Shown here piece by piece: positions 8,487 to 17,770 of a stretch of DNA of 64,000 nt. The first letter of the stretch is position 1. Each line of letters opens with the position of its first letter. This DNA comes from Cyclobacterium sp. SYSU L10401 (GTDB lineage: Bacteria > Bacteroidota > Bacteroidia > Cytophagales > Cyclobacteriaceae). Made by a program: the position numbers and the translations under genes. The notes under the pieces are model-generated. The model worked only from the letters and a program-made list of their open reading frames with translations, searched no databases and was not told the origin of the DNA. The stretch covers positions 393,925 to 457,924 of the forward strand of contig NZ_WOFO01000003.1 of the NCBI RefSeq assembly GCF_010993705.1, given 5' to 3'.

Positions 8487-9887
8487 ATGACATTGTATCA
8501 GGAGTTGGCGATCAATTTTGAGCGGCTGATTCAAAAAGGCAGTTTGAAAGTAGGGGATAAGATGCCTTCCCTCCGTACCGTGAGCAAGGAGTATGGGGTA
8601 AGTATAAATACCGTAATTCAGGCCTATTTGGTATTGGAAAGCAGGTCCTGCATCGTATCCAGGCCGCAAGCGGGATTTTTTGTTTGTGAAAAGGCGGATC
8701 AGCGCTTACCTGTACCTCAAGCCAGCAATCCCAGCAACAATCCAAAGGAGCAGGCGGACGATGGTTTGATAGGTAAGGTTTTCAGGAATTTTGTCAATAA
8801 GGAGATTACCCAATTGTCTTTGAGTGTGCCAGACGAGTCTTTTTTCCCTGTAGGCAGATTGAATAAATGCATACATAAAGCCAGTCAAACGCTGTCTTCG
8901 GGGGGTACGGGCTATGATGACATACAGGGTAACCTTCTTTTACGAAAAAATGTGGCCAAATGGACCTTTACCTGGGCAGGCAATTTGGGTGTTGGTGACC
9001 TGGTGAGTACTTCGGGTGCCATGCATGCCATTTCTTTGGCATTTATGGCACTGACCAAACCCGGTGACCGGATTGCCGTGGAAAGCCCGGTTTATTTTGG
9101 TATCCTTCAGCTGGCTAAAAATATGGGGCTTAAGGTAATCGAGCTCCCCACCCATCCGGTCACCGGCGTCGACCCCGATGATGTAAAAGCCCGTATCGGT
9201 GAAATTGATATTTGTCTGTTGGTCAGTAATTTCAACAATCCTTTGGGAAGTTGCATGCCGGAAGAAAATAAAAAAGCCATCGTACAGCTGTTGAGCAGGC
9301 ATGGGATTCCTTTAATTGAGGATGATTTGTATGGTGATGTTTATTTTGGTCCCAACAGGCCCAGGCCCTGCAAGGCTTTTGACGAGGAGGGGATGGTCTT
9401 GTGGTGTGGGTCGGTTTCCAAAACCCTGGCACCTGGTTACCGGGTAGGTTGGATGGCACCGGGCAGGTTCCTTAAGGACATTTTAAAGCTAAAGCTTTTT
9501 CATTCCGTTTCAGGAACCGCATTGACCCAGGAAGCCATTGGTCATTTTTTGGAAAGTGGGCGATATGAAAAACATTTGGCACAAATGCGGAAAAAACTCT
9601 ATGCCAATTCCCTGCAATTTATCCGGGCTGTTGGAGACTATTTCCCTGAAGGAACCAAGGTAAGCAGGCCTCAGGGTGGATTTGTTCTCTGGGTGGAATT
9701 GGAAAAAGGAAAAGACACCGGAAAGCTATTTGACAGGCTGCTTTCTCAGGGAATCAGTATTGCTCCGGGAAGGATGTTTACCCTTCAAAACCAATTTTAC
9801 CATTGCATGCGCTTAAATTATGGCCTTCCCTGGTCAGATAAGCTCGATCAGCAACTGTACCGCCTTGGTCAAATACTGAAGGAATAA
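8487..9887 (+). CDS. MocR-type GntR/aminotransferase transcriptional regulator
   Basis: Residues 1-70 form a GntR winged helix (KVGDKMPSLRTVSKEYGVSI, then TVIQAYLVLESR), and residues 110-466 are a fold-type I aminotransferase-like domain. The PLP lysine is present (Lys312 in GSVSKTLAPGYRVGW), as are NNPLGS and the IEDDLYGDVYF segment that includes the PLP-contacting Asp. Family members bind PLP as an effector and usually regulate PLP or amino-acid/amine genes. No obvious target is adjacent, although ilvE lies one gene away across the divergent promoter region. The length of 466 residues is normal. Confidence 0.85.
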   Translation: MTLYQELAINFERLIQKGSLKVGDKMPSLRTVSKEYGVSINTVIQAYLVLESRSCIVSRPQAGFFVCEKADQRLPVPQASNPSNNPKEQADDGLIGKVFRNFVNKEITQLSLSVPDESFFPVGRLNKCIHKASQTLSSGGTGYDDIQGNLLLRKNVAKWTFTWAGNLGVGDLVSTSGAMHAISLAFMALTKPGDRIAVESPVYFGILQLAKNMGLKVIELPTHPVTGVDPDDVKARIGEIDICLLVSNFNNPLGSCMPEENKKAIVQLLSRHGIPLIEDDLYGDVYFGPNRPRPCKAFDEEGMVLWCGSVSKTLAPGYRVGWMAPGRFLKDILKLKLFHSVSGTALTQEAIGHFLESGRYEKHLAQMRKKLYANSLQFIRAVGDYFPEGTKVSRPQGGFVLWVELEKGKDTGKLFDRLLSQGISIAPGRMFTLQNQFYHCMRLNYGLPWSDKLDQQLYRLGQILKE

Positions 9888-9931
9888 ATATTACCCAGGT
9901 TTGACCTTATTCACCCCACTATTCGGTTTTG

Positions 9932-12400
9932 TTAAAATTCCTTTTCTCCAAATTCGCTTTCGATAAAGCGGGATTTGTTTCGGTTTGGGTTGATGGTATA
10001 GCTCAGGTTGAGCATTACCATATCTACTTCAAGGACGTAATTGGTAGTGGTATAGAAAGCATCTTCCCGCATGGTGGTAATCCTTTGCTCATTGGATTTT
10101 AGCAATCCCATATCCATATTCAACCACTGTAGGGAAGCACTTAGCCGATCTCCCAAAAAGGTTTTTCTGACCACCAGGTTGGGAGAAAGGAAGCTTGAAT
10201 CCTCTCCCTGGGCAGTGATTCTTCTGGATAAATAATTCAGAGACCATTGGAAACCAAAAGTAGGGGTGAAGTCATAACTGGTATTGGCATTGAGTGAGTA
10301 AACCCAGGCGGAGGAGTTGATAGGTTGCTCATCAAAACTTCCCTTTATTTGGTACCGGTAAAGGTTTCCACCTGTAAAAATTTTCCATTTGGAGGAGAAG
10401 TTTAATTCCAGCCCGGTCTCCATTCCCACAGATCTTCCTGTACCCACATTGGAATAAATCCGGTTTAAAATGGTGTCATTGTATACGGTATTGACCCTGT
10501 TGACCAGGTTTTTCACGTGGCGGTAATAAGCAGTAGCATAGAGGCTGTTGTCGCCAAATTCCTTAACCAAACCGGTTTCTATCAGGTCGATGAATTCCGG
10601 AAGCAAGGTAGGATCCCCCTGCTCCAGGGTTTCAGAGTGTTCTCTTTCAGGAAAAGGGTTCATTTTAAACGTAGTAGTTCTTTCCACACGCCGGCTATAA
10701 GCTGCCTTTAGTCTAAAATCATCGTTAACGGCATATTGCGCACGGGCTGTGGGATAGGGCAGGAAGAAGTCATAATAATAGGTGGTATCCACTGTATTAC
10801 TCTTGTCCTGAAGCAACAATTCCCGGTCCATGTATTCCATTCTCAGTCCGGCAGCATAATCCCATTTGCCTATATTTCCGGTCAGCTGACCGTAGGCAGA
10901 GTGAATCAGCCGGGTCAATTCCACATTGGAAGAAAACTCAGGAATCAGCTCAAAATCACCTGTTTCATTGTTTTTCCTTTCATAAACAAAGTCTCCTTTG
11001 TGATCCAGGCTTCGGAATTGATAACCAAACTCAAAGGTACCCCAGTCTTTTGGTTTGGCCTGATAATCCAGCTGCCAGCGCAGTCCTTCCAGGGGGTTGT
11101 TATTGGTATTGTACGCGTCCTGATAAACAAAGTCCGTATTGGGAAAACCCAGGTTTCTATTGGTAGTAGGCCCACCCAGCATGGTGTACTCATACAGGAA
11201 TGAACTGGATAGCCTGGATTGGTTATCGAAAGTATGGCTGTAATCAAAACTCCCCAACAAAAAGTCTCCTCTTCTTATCCTGAGGTTTTCATTGTAATAC
11301 GTCATGGTATACAGTCTTTCTCCGGCGATTTCAGCATGATTATCATAATAAAGGATATCTGCCGTTCGGTCCTTACTTCTGATTCCTCCGTAAAAACCCA
11401 GGCTGAATTCATTGTTGGCATCAGGGGTATAAGCTACTGTAAAGCGACCAGAGTAAGCTTCCTCATCGAAACCCCTTTCACCTTCTGAGGGAAAGCGGGT
11501 GGTCGTGTCGCCCCTTTTGGTGTATACATCTCCTATTCTGAGGCCATTCACATCATTCCTCAAATAACTGGCGCCAAAGGACAGGTCCCATTTATCCTGT
11601 CGGTGGTTGATGGTAAAATCTGCACCATATCGCTGTGGTTTATTCTTATTGTCATAGTCTTCGATACTGGGCAGGCCTATTTTGGTGTTTACCTGGATAT
11701 AGGTGCCATCTGTAGCCCCTTTTTCAGTAGTGATGTTAATGATTCCAGCTTTGCCTTCCGGGTCATATTTGGCAGCCGGGGCCGTCACGACTTCTATATT
11801 TTTGATGGCATTGGCGGGCAGCTGGCTGAGGATGATGGAAGGGTCTGACTGAATGGGCTTGCCATTGAGCATGACCACAAAGCCTGAGGCTCCCCGCACG
11901 GATAATTCTCCATCAGCATTGATATTGACGGGGGGTAGGTTTCGGATGACATCTATGGCCGTACCCCCTTGTCCGGATAAAAAATTAGCCGATTCAAATA
12001 CTTGCCGGTCTATTTTATGCATGGCAGTGAAACGGCTACCAAATACCTCTACCATTTCCAGCAATTTTTCATTAGGAGAGATTTCCAGCTTACCCAAATC
12101 CAATTGCTGACCTCTGGAAAGCTCAATGTCAGAGAGGGTTGTGGGATCATATCCCATAAACTGGACCACCAGGTAATAATTGCCCGGTTTTATATTTTCC
12201 AAAGCAAAAGAACCATCTTCCAGGCTCACGGCTCCCGCCACCATACTGGAATCAGCAGGATTATATAAACCGACGCTTCCATATTCTATGGGGGTGTTTT
12301 TTCCTGCTTCAAAAATTTTTCCGGCAATCCCGGACTGCGCATAGCCTGTAGCGCTAGTGAGCAAAATAAAAAACATTATTAAAGTAAATCTCATGTTCAT
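9932..12400 (-). CDS. TonB-dependent outer-membrane receptor-like protein
   Basis: The product is an outer-membrane beta-barrel protein. From the ATG at 12400 it has a signal peptide (about 21 residues ending GYAQ) and a carboxypeptidase-regulatory-like beta-sandwich at about 25-110 (GKIFEAGKNTPIEYGSV). A plug domain follows with IDVIRNLPPVNINADGELSV and RGASGFVVMLNGKPIQ, and then a barrel of the outer-membrane beta-barrel family 3 type. The start at 12415 would need GTG; ATG codons at 12400 and 12394 are better. There is no SusD partner next door, so it is not a SusCD pair; a peptide, siderophore or metal ligand is possible but not shown. An AraC regulator gene ends 80 bp upstream on the same strand and is the obvious candidate controller. 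Confidence 0.85.
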   Translation of the reverse strand: MNMRFTLIMFFILLTSATGYAQSGIAGKIFEAGKNTPIEYGSVGLYNPADSSMVAGAVSLEDGSFALENIKPGNYYLVVQFMGYDPTTLSDIELSRGQQLDLGKLEISPNEKLLEMVEVFGSRFTAMHKIDRQVFESANFLSGQGGTAIDVIRNLPPVNINADGELSVRGASGFVVMLNGKPIQSDPSIILSQLPANAIKNIEVVTAPAAKYDPEGKAGIINITTEKGATDGTYIQVNTKIGLPSIEDYDNKNKPQRYGADFTINHRQDKWDLSFGASYLRNDVNGLRIGDVYTKRGDTTTRFPSEGERGFDEEAYSGRFTVAYTPDANNEFSLGFYGGIRSKDRTADILYYDNHAEIAGERLYTMTYYNENLRIRRGDFLLGSFDYSHTFDNQSRLSSSFLYEYTMLGGPTTNRNLGFPNTDFVYQDAYNTNNNPLEGLRWQLDYQAKPKDWGTFEFGYQFRSLDHKGDFVYERKNNETGDFELIPEFSSNVELTRLIHSAYGQLTGNIGKWDYAAGLRMEYMDRELLLQDKSNTVDTTYYYDFFLPYPTARAQYAVNDDFRLKAAYSRRVERTTTFKMNPFPEREHSETLEQGDPTLLPEFIDLIETGLVKEFGDNSLYATAYYRHVKNLVNRVNTVYNDTILNRIYSNVGTGRSVGMETGLELNFSSKWKIFTGGNLYRYQIKGSFDEQPINSSAWVYSLNANTSYDFTPTFGFQWSLNYLSRRITAQGEDSSFLSPNLVVRKTFLGDRLSASLQWLNMDMGLLKSNEQRITTMREDAFYTTTNYVLEVDMVMLNLSYTINPNRNKSRFIESEFGEKEF

Positions 12401-12479
12401 TTTCAAATAAACCACAAATAAAGGGTATTGGCTTCGAAATTGAATGGTGATTTTTTTACCATTATGGTAGATTTCTAAC

Positions 12480-13295
12480 CTATAGCTTGCTCCGGTATTC
12501 TGAGGGAGTCAGGGTGGTTTGTGATTTAAAAAATTTAATAAAATTTGATGCGTCTGAGAAGTTGAGTTGAAAGGCAACCTCATTGACAGATAGGCTGGTA
12601 TGGGTGAGCAGGTTTTTGGCCTCGATAAGTATCCTTTCACGTATTACCTCAATGGCCGTACTACCTGCAGCTTCTCTGCTGATCTGGTTCAACTTACGAA
12701 TGCTGATGTGCATCAGATTTGCATATTCATCTGCATTTTTAATCTGCAGGTAATTTTCATTGATTAATCTTTTGAATAGGGAAAATTCATCCACCACATT
12801 GGGATGAATATTTTCTGTATGATGGGGAAGGTGAAGTGTTTTATAAATGATCGCATTCAGGTGGGCACTTAGCAGTTCCATGTGCTCACCGTTTTTGAAA
12901 TCATTGTAGAATAGATGGAGCATATTCATCAAGGCATCTTCGTTACGGGGAAGCTTGAATTTTTCGTTGATCCTGTAGAGATTTGACAGTGCCCGGGGAT
13001 AGGCCGTCAGTGCATCCTCTTTAAAAAGGATAACAAATCCCTCAGGTATTTTGGAAAAGTCCCAGCAATGTACCTGACCCAGGTTAAGGTAAAAGCCCAT
13101 CGGAGGAAACACCTCATGGACCTGATTTCCAACCGTATGCTGACCGGAACCTTTGCTTAAAAAGATCAATTCATGATACCCCTGGTGCCGGTGGGGTTTG
13201 GTAGGTTTGATCACCGGTTTCATTTTGGTAATTTTTAGGATCAGGTCCAGCTCAATTTTATTTTTGGTACCAATAAATTTTGTTTCGTTTTGCAT
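12480..13295 (-). CDS. AraC-family transcriptional regulator with N-terminal cupin
   Basis: The N-terminal half (about residues 30-110) is a cupin-like ligand-sensing domain with the HRHQGYHELIFLSKGSGQHT block. The C-terminal 100 residues form the two-helix-turn-helix AraC DNA-binding domain (SVNEVAFQLNFSDASNFIKF, then TLTPSEYRSKL). At 271 residues the protein has the usual length. It is placed just upstream of, and co-directional with, the TonB-dependent receptor gene, so it may respond to that receptor's substrate and control its gene. The effector is unknown. Confidence 0.87.
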   Translation of the reverse strand: MQNETKFIGTKNKIELDLILKITKMKPVIKPTKPHRHQGYHELIFLSKGSGQHTVGNQVHEVFPPMGFYLNLGQVHCWDFSKIPEGFVILFKEDALTAYPRALSNLYRINEKFKLPRNEDALMNMLHLFYNDFKNGEHMELLSAHLNAIIYKTLHLPHHTENIHPNVVDEFSLFKRLINENYLQIKNADEYANLMHISIRKLNQISREAAGSTAIEVIRERILIEAKNLLTHTSLSVNEVAFQLNFSDASNFIKFFKSQTTLTPSEYRSKL

Positions 13296-14054
13296 TGATT
13301 TTACCTTTCTCCGTTTTTATTCCTTAGCAGTTGGTCAGTATGGGAAATAACTCTGAGGCAATTTAATTCAAATTTTTTAAAACCAATTAGGAGCCATTGG
13401 TAAGATTTAAGTCCTCAACAGTTTAAACCTCGGCTTAAAGCATCCTTTTTTAGGAGTTGTAGGTATGAATGCTGCCAACATCATTTCTGGTAACATTATT
13501 TTTGACATGAAACCAGGAATGCCGAATAGGTCACACTTAGGAATGCACCGATTGTTGTCTGGAAAACCATGCGATATGCTTCCGAATCGAGTTTTGGACA
13601 AGCGATCCTGACCATCGGTACGGTAAAGGGTGTGGCCACTAAAGACATCTATTTACTGATGTGATGAATTTGAGCATGCCTACAGGCAGGCATGAGGTAC
13701 CCGTTAAACACTGAAATGCCCCGATAGCTATCGGGGAAAGCATGCAAAGATTCTCCCGAATCAAGTTCGGGACAGGCTATGTGGCCTTATGAAAAGCAAA
13801 TTATAGTCAGATAAAAATCCGGTTCAATTGGTCAGTAAATCGAAATTATTACATTCGGCTGCTTAGCCTGTATAGTCGCCTTTAAAATGATGAGAGGCTG
13901 CGAACCCAGAAATAGGTGTTAAAATAAAATGTTGAGAAGGGTTCCAATTCCTCTCTTATATCAGGTCAAAAAATCTACTGGTTTCTTGGAAAAATTTTCA
14001 TTGGCCAATGTAGCTGTACCTGATATTTTTTTGGACCAATAATTGTTCAAACGC
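13296..14054. other. 760-bp intergenic region with repeat copies, no gene
   Basis: No believable gene is visible. The middle is filled by one full (13664-13806) and one degraded (about 13569-13660) copy of the tandem element also found at 21064-21271 in the opposite orientation. A perfect CCCCGATAGCTATCGGGG palindrome lies at 13719-13736. The short minus-strand open frame at 13407-13601 overlaps the degraded repeat and shows no protein signature. Confidence 0.55.
13664..13806 (+). repeat. Tandem-element family, locus 1
   Basis: The stretch reads ATGAATTTGAGCATG, then GGTACCCGTTAAACAC, then GATTCTCCCGAATCAAGTTC, GGGACAGGCTATGTGGCC and finally AATTATAG. It aligns with the minus strand of 21064-21179. 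It differs by two short palindromic insertions, CCTACAGGCAGGC and CCCCGATAGCTATCGGGG. The stem-loop TCCCGAA-N5-TTCGGGA is at 13754-13772. A degraded copy precedes it. Confidence 0.6.
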
Positions 14055-14432
14055 TTAAATCAAATTTTCATAACCCGATTTGATCACTGTAGAAAGCATT
14101 TTGAACTGTTCATTGGCATTAAAATGATGGAAGGAATGGGCAGGAATGATGATGCCTTCCCCCAGCGCAAGTTTATAGACCTTTTTATCAATCAAGATCT
14201 CGGCAGCACCATCAATGATTTGCACATAGGTATCGAATGGAGACGATTTTTCAGCTATCTCTTCCCCTGCATCCAGGGAGGAAACGGTAACATTTCCGGT
14301 TATTTTTTTTAGGATGGTTTTACTCACAATTGAACTTGGAAGGTACTCAATGATCTGCACAATCACATGCGCCTTTGTTTTTTCCAATTCCCCATTTTCT
14401 CTTTCAGCACCATCTTTATTCAAGTTTTTCAT
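14055..14432 (-). CDS. Small single-domain cupin protein
   Basis: This 125-residue protein is predicted to be one double-stranded beta-helix barrel. GEEIAEKSSPFDTYVQIIDG and the AHSFHHF segment correspond to the two cupin motifs, with His in the second but few metal ligands in the first, so metal binding is doubtful. It has no signal peptide. The small AraC-type gene at 14516 lies 83 bp upstream on the same strand, so a sensor/regulator pairing is conceivable. Its substrate is unknown. Confidence 0.65.
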   Translation of the reverse strand: MKNLNKDGAERENGELEKTKAHVIVQIIEYLPSSIVSKTILKKITGNVTVSSLDAGEEIAEKSSPFDTYVQIIDGAAEILIDKKVYKLALGEGIIIPAHSFHHFNANEQFKMLSTVIKSGYENLI

Positions 14433-14515
14433 CCGCAGTTGATTTAAGCAACAGGTAAATGTAAGTCAATTCAATCGGTAAAGTATTATAACTTACCGGT
14501 ATTTAGTTATATAAT

Positions 14516-15115
14516 TTATAGATCATCCAGGTTGACATTTCTCCTCTTTTTCATGGACTTAAAATAAGAAGGAGTAAGGCCTGTAATTTTTTTGAATTGG
14601 TTGGATAGGTGGGCCACACTGCTGTAATTTAAAAGATGGGCAATCTGAGAAAGATTTAGTTCATCATAAAGCAAAAGTTCCTTTACCCGTTCAATTTTAT
14701 GTATAATAATATATTGCTGTATAGTAATTCCAGTAACCTCAGAAAATATATTAGACAAATAGGTATAGTCGTAGTCGATTTTTTCGCTGAGGTAATCAGA
14801 ATAATTCACTTTTGGCACTTCATCTGTATAGTGAACCATTTCTACGATCATACTTTTGATTTTGTTGATTAGAATGGTTTTTTTATCATCCAGCAATTCC
14901 AACCCTGATTTGCGCAGGTTTTTTTGCAATTGATCGTGCTGTTCGGCAGTGAGCGGCTCTAGTAACTCTACTTCTCCCAATTGAATGTTTGCAAACCTGA
15001 TATGAAGTTTCTTCAACTCTTCTTTTACCATCATTTTACATCGAAGGCTGACCATAAACTTGATATGAATTTGCGGCAAAGACATCACATCTTGAATATA
15101 CTCCATATTTACCAT
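14516..15115 (-). CDS. Small AraC-family helix-turn-helix protein
   Basis: The last 100 residues form an AraC DNA-binding domain: LNLSQIAHLLNYSSVAHLSN followed by QFKKITGLTPSYFKSMKK. The first 90 residues are a short alpha/beta segment (FMVSLRCKMMVKEELKKLHI and after) that resembles the ferredoxin-like N-terminal domain of small Bacteroidota AraC proteins rather than a cupin. I use the ATG at 15115 (199 residues); the ATG at 15106 is an alternative, and the longer frame to 15130 needs TTG. It lies upstream of the cupin gene on the same strand. The target genes are unknown. Confidence 0.75.
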   Translation of the reverse strand: MVNMEYIQDVMSLPQIHIKFMVSLRCKMMVKEELKKLHIRFANIQLGEVELLEPLTAEQHDQLQKNLRKSGLELLDDKKTILINKIKSMIVEMVHYTDEVPKVNYSDYLSEKIDYDYTYLSNIFSEVTGITIQQYIIIHKIERVKELLLYDELNLSQIAHLLNYSSVAHLSNQFKKITGLTPSYFKSMKKRRNVNLDDL

Positions 15116-15498
15116 AGTAGCTAATTTCAATTTCGGAATTTGATTCCCAGAATCTGGGTTCGTTTTCTTATTATGCTCTACTTTGATCTGGTAGAAATTT
15201 TTGAATTAAAATATACTCCGTTCGTCAATATTTGGTACCTCAAATATTGGATTCTCATGGGTCAAATGGATTACATTATTTTAATTCTTTTTGCAGAAAT
15301 CACAGATTATAAACCAGGCTTCCAATCAATTATTATTAAATAGCTAACTATTTAATTAACAATAGAAGTTTTAGCCAATTAATCAGGAAGTTGAAGCATT
15401 TATATAAATCAGATCAATGATCATGTAAATGATAAGGCCTAATTTTAATTACCTTAGGTAATCCTAATTTTACAGCAGTAATATAAATTTAAAAGGTC
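15116..15498. other. Intergenic region upstream of a histidine kinase gene
   Basis: This AT-rich divergent region has no convincing gene; a plus-strand open frame at 15140-15343 has no recognisable features. It holds the perfect palindrome ATTACCT-T-AGGTAAT at 15448-15462, followed by TAATTTTA at 15465-15472, which could be an operator overlapping the kinase promoter. Confidence 0.4.
15448..15462. promoter_or_regulatory. Palindrome upstream of histidine kinase gene
   Basis: ATTACCT and AGGTAAT are perfect 7-bp arms around one base, centred 44 bp before the ATG at 15499 and adjacent to a TAATTTTA -7-like box. It is a candidate operator; no binding protein can be named. Confidence 0.3.
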
Positions 15499-16332
15499 AT
15501 GACAACTGAAATATCGGGCACATTCGGAAATAAGACCAACGGTTTGGAAGCAAAAAGAACAGCGCTTGAGGTGACAACCCTTGAGAATCGGCGTTTATTG
15601 GCCGAATTGAGTAGTTTACAGCAATTGAACAGGGAGTATAAATCCATTATTCACCATGCTTCTCATGATCTGCTAGGTCCTATAAACGATGTTGTATCGT
15701 TAGTGAACCTGATGGTGGAAACCAAAGACCCTGAGGAAATTGATTACCTTTCTAAACCGGTGCTGAAGGCGATCAGTAAGTTCAAAAGCTCCTTGAATGA
15801 ACTGTCAATTTTTAAGGAGAGAGAAAAAGAACCCGAATTGACCGGTACAGTCAATATTAAAACGGTACTAAATGAGGTAACCGAAAGTATCAATAGTCAG
15901 ATCATAGATGCTGGAGCAGTTTTGACCAGGTCATTGCAGGTTACACATGTACAAATGCCGATAAAGCATTTGAGAAATATATTTTTTAATCTCATTTCGA
16001 ATGCGATAAAATTCAAATCTTTGGATAGGACGCCAGCCATTCACGTAAGTTCTTTTCGAAAGGGGAATTTTGTAGTGATAGCGGTATTGGACAATGGTAC
16101 AGGTATTCGCCCCGAGAAAATGGACAAATTGTTCACAAAATTTGGCACCCTTCATGAGGAACCTTATCCCGGAGAAAGCCTGGGTATTGGGCTTTTTCTG
16201 GTAAAAAAATTACTGGAAGAATCCGGAGGAAAAATTGAAGCAGAGAGTGAGTGGGGAAAAGGTTCGGTTTTCAATGTATACCTGAGAGATGAAGCTGCTT
16301 CACTTAGCTCCAAATTCTCCCCAGCTACCTGA
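15499..16332 (+). CDS. Orphan cytoplasmic histidine kinase
   Basis: The 277-residue protein has a short N-terminal coiled coil (about 15-50) and no membrane segment or recognisable sensor domain. His56 in the H-box HHASHDLLGPIND is the predicted phosphorylation site. The HATPase domain shows the N box (FNLISNAIKF), G1 (DNGTGI) and G2 (GESLGIGLFLVKKL). It probably takes its signal through the coiled coil or a partner protein. No response regulator gene is nearby. It converges with a PAS-containing kinase of similar catalytic architecture. Confidence 0.85.
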   Translation: MTTEISGTFGNKTNGLEAKRTALEVTTLENRRLLAELSSLQQLNREYKSIIHHASHDLLGPINDVVSLVNLMVETKDPEEIDYLSKPVLKAISKFKSSLNELSIFKEREKEPELTGTVNIKTVLNEVTESINSQIIDAGAVLTRSLQVTHVQMPIKHLRNIFFNLISNAIKFKSLDRTPAIHVSSFRKGNFVVIAVLDNGTGIRPEKMDKLFTKFGTLHEEPYPGESLGIGLFLVKKLLEESGGKIEAESEWGKGSVFNVYLRDEAASLSSKFSPAT

Positions 16333-16396
16333 AACAGGCAGGTTTGGATCAAAAAGACGGGTACTAAATATCGTAAAATATAATTCGGTTTCGGAA

Positions 16397-17485
16397 TCAG
16401 GCTTTCAAGTATATGTCAAATTCAGACCCTTCTTCTGGTTTGCTTTTAAAGGTAATCCTTCCCCCGGCATTTTCGATGATTTTTTTCACAAAATACAAGC
16501 CTATACCGGTTCCTTCGACATTTTTGACCAAACGGGTATAGGGGGTGAAGATAAGCTTTTGCTTGTCCTCTTCTATGCCTATTCCATTATCTTTTACAGA
16601 AATATGAATGAATCCATCAGATTTTTCAACCTTCACATGAATCTCCGGGGGGGTATTTGGCCGTTTGTATTTAATAGAATTACTTAAGAGGTTGTAAAAA
16701 ATACTTCTCAGGTTCTTTCTGGAAAAATTCACTTCTGGCTCCTGAATGTCTACTTCAATGATGGCTTTGCTTTGATTTATTTTATCGCGGAGAACCATTT
16801 TCACCTGTTGGAAAAGGCTTTCAACCCTTACCAGTTCAACTTCTTCCTTAAAGTTACCCTCAACCTTGATGACTTCGGAAAGTTCGGTGATGATTGTTTT
16901 CATCGAAGCTATGGACTCCTGTAGCAAATCCTTGGTTACCTCATGGTCTTTATAATCTTCTTCTTTCCAATCCACGATATGGTCAGAGCTTTGGATCAAT
17001 TGGTTTACCAGGCCCTCAATGTTGGAAAGCGGACCCTTGAGGTCATGGGAAACAGAATAAATAAAGGTTTCATGAGAGGCATTGAGTCGTTCCAGGTCTT
17101 TCAGGACTTTGATGCGGTCAGTGATATCAATAAACGTAATGATCACCCCATTTGACTTGTTTGTTTTTTCAATAAGGTAGGGAATGATGTTCATCTGAAA
17201 CCACCTGAAGTCTGTTGTCTGAATCTCTTTTTCATAGATTTTCCCGGAATCTATTACTTCAGTCACATTTTCGACAATAGTGGAATAGCGGATATTGTCA
17301 TTCAAATCTTCCAGGGATTTTCCAATATCGTCAGGGGAAAAATTGAATTGCTTCATGGCTGGAGGTGTGAACTTACGCAGTCTCAGGTTGGCATCAACAA
17401 AAAGTTGGGGTATGATGGTATTTTTGAAGTAATTCTCCAGCTCATCATTTAACTTAATCAGTTCGTCAATTTTTTCTAGCGACAT
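16397..17485 (-). CDS. Orphan PAS-domain histidine kinase
   Basis: Residues 20-125 form a PAS domain (IIPQLFVDANLRLRKFTP onwards) like the one found in CheB/CheR-PAS hybrid proteins. It is followed by a short coiled coil, the H-box YSVSHDLKGPLSN with His147, and an HATPase domain with NLLSNSIKYKR, DNGIGIEED and GTGIGLYFVKK. There is no membrane segment, so sensing is cytoplasmic. No response regulator gene is encoded nearby. The gene converges on the kinase at 15499-16332 with 64 bp between the stops. Confidence 0.87.
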   Translation of the reverse strand: MSLEKIDELIKLNDELENYFKNTIIPQLFVDANLRLRKFTPPAMKQFNFSPDDIGKSLEDLNDNIRYSTIVENVTEVIDSGKIYEKEIQTTDFRWFQMNIIPYLIEKTNKSNGVIITFIDITDRIKVLKDLERLNASHETFIYSVSHDLKGPLSNIEGLVNQLIQSSDHIVDWKEEDYKDHEVTKDLLQESIASMKTIITELSEVIKVEGNFKEEVELVRVESLFQQVKMVLRDKINQSKAIIEVDIQEPEVNFSRKNLRSIFYNLLSNSIKYKRPNTPPEIHVKVEKSDGFIHISVKDNGIGIEEDKQKLIFTPYTRLVKNVEGTGIGLYFVKKIIENAGGRITFKSKPEEGSEFDIYLKA

Positions 17486-17770
17486 TTTATTATTTTTAGT
17501 TGGTCAATTCAATTAAAGGCAGTTTTTACTTTCTAGATGCTAGTTGAAATGGAGCATGGTAGCTGGTATGCTGATGCACTTCAGGGTGTTTGAGCCAGGG
17601 AATGCCTGGATTTGTAAAAGACTAAATGACCTTCTATTGATGTTTAAAAACCTCGGCAAGGTAGTGAATCTTATGCCATTGGTTTTACATACTTTTAAAA
17701 ATATTTAACAAGATTATCACTAGCAGTTTGAAACCTAAATCTGGCAGTGGGAGATGAGCTATTCATCCAT

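Noticed and set aside
13407-13601. 64-codon minus-strand open frame in the repeat region
   Set aside because: It overlaps a degraded repeat copy, has no recognised motif and no neighbouring operon.
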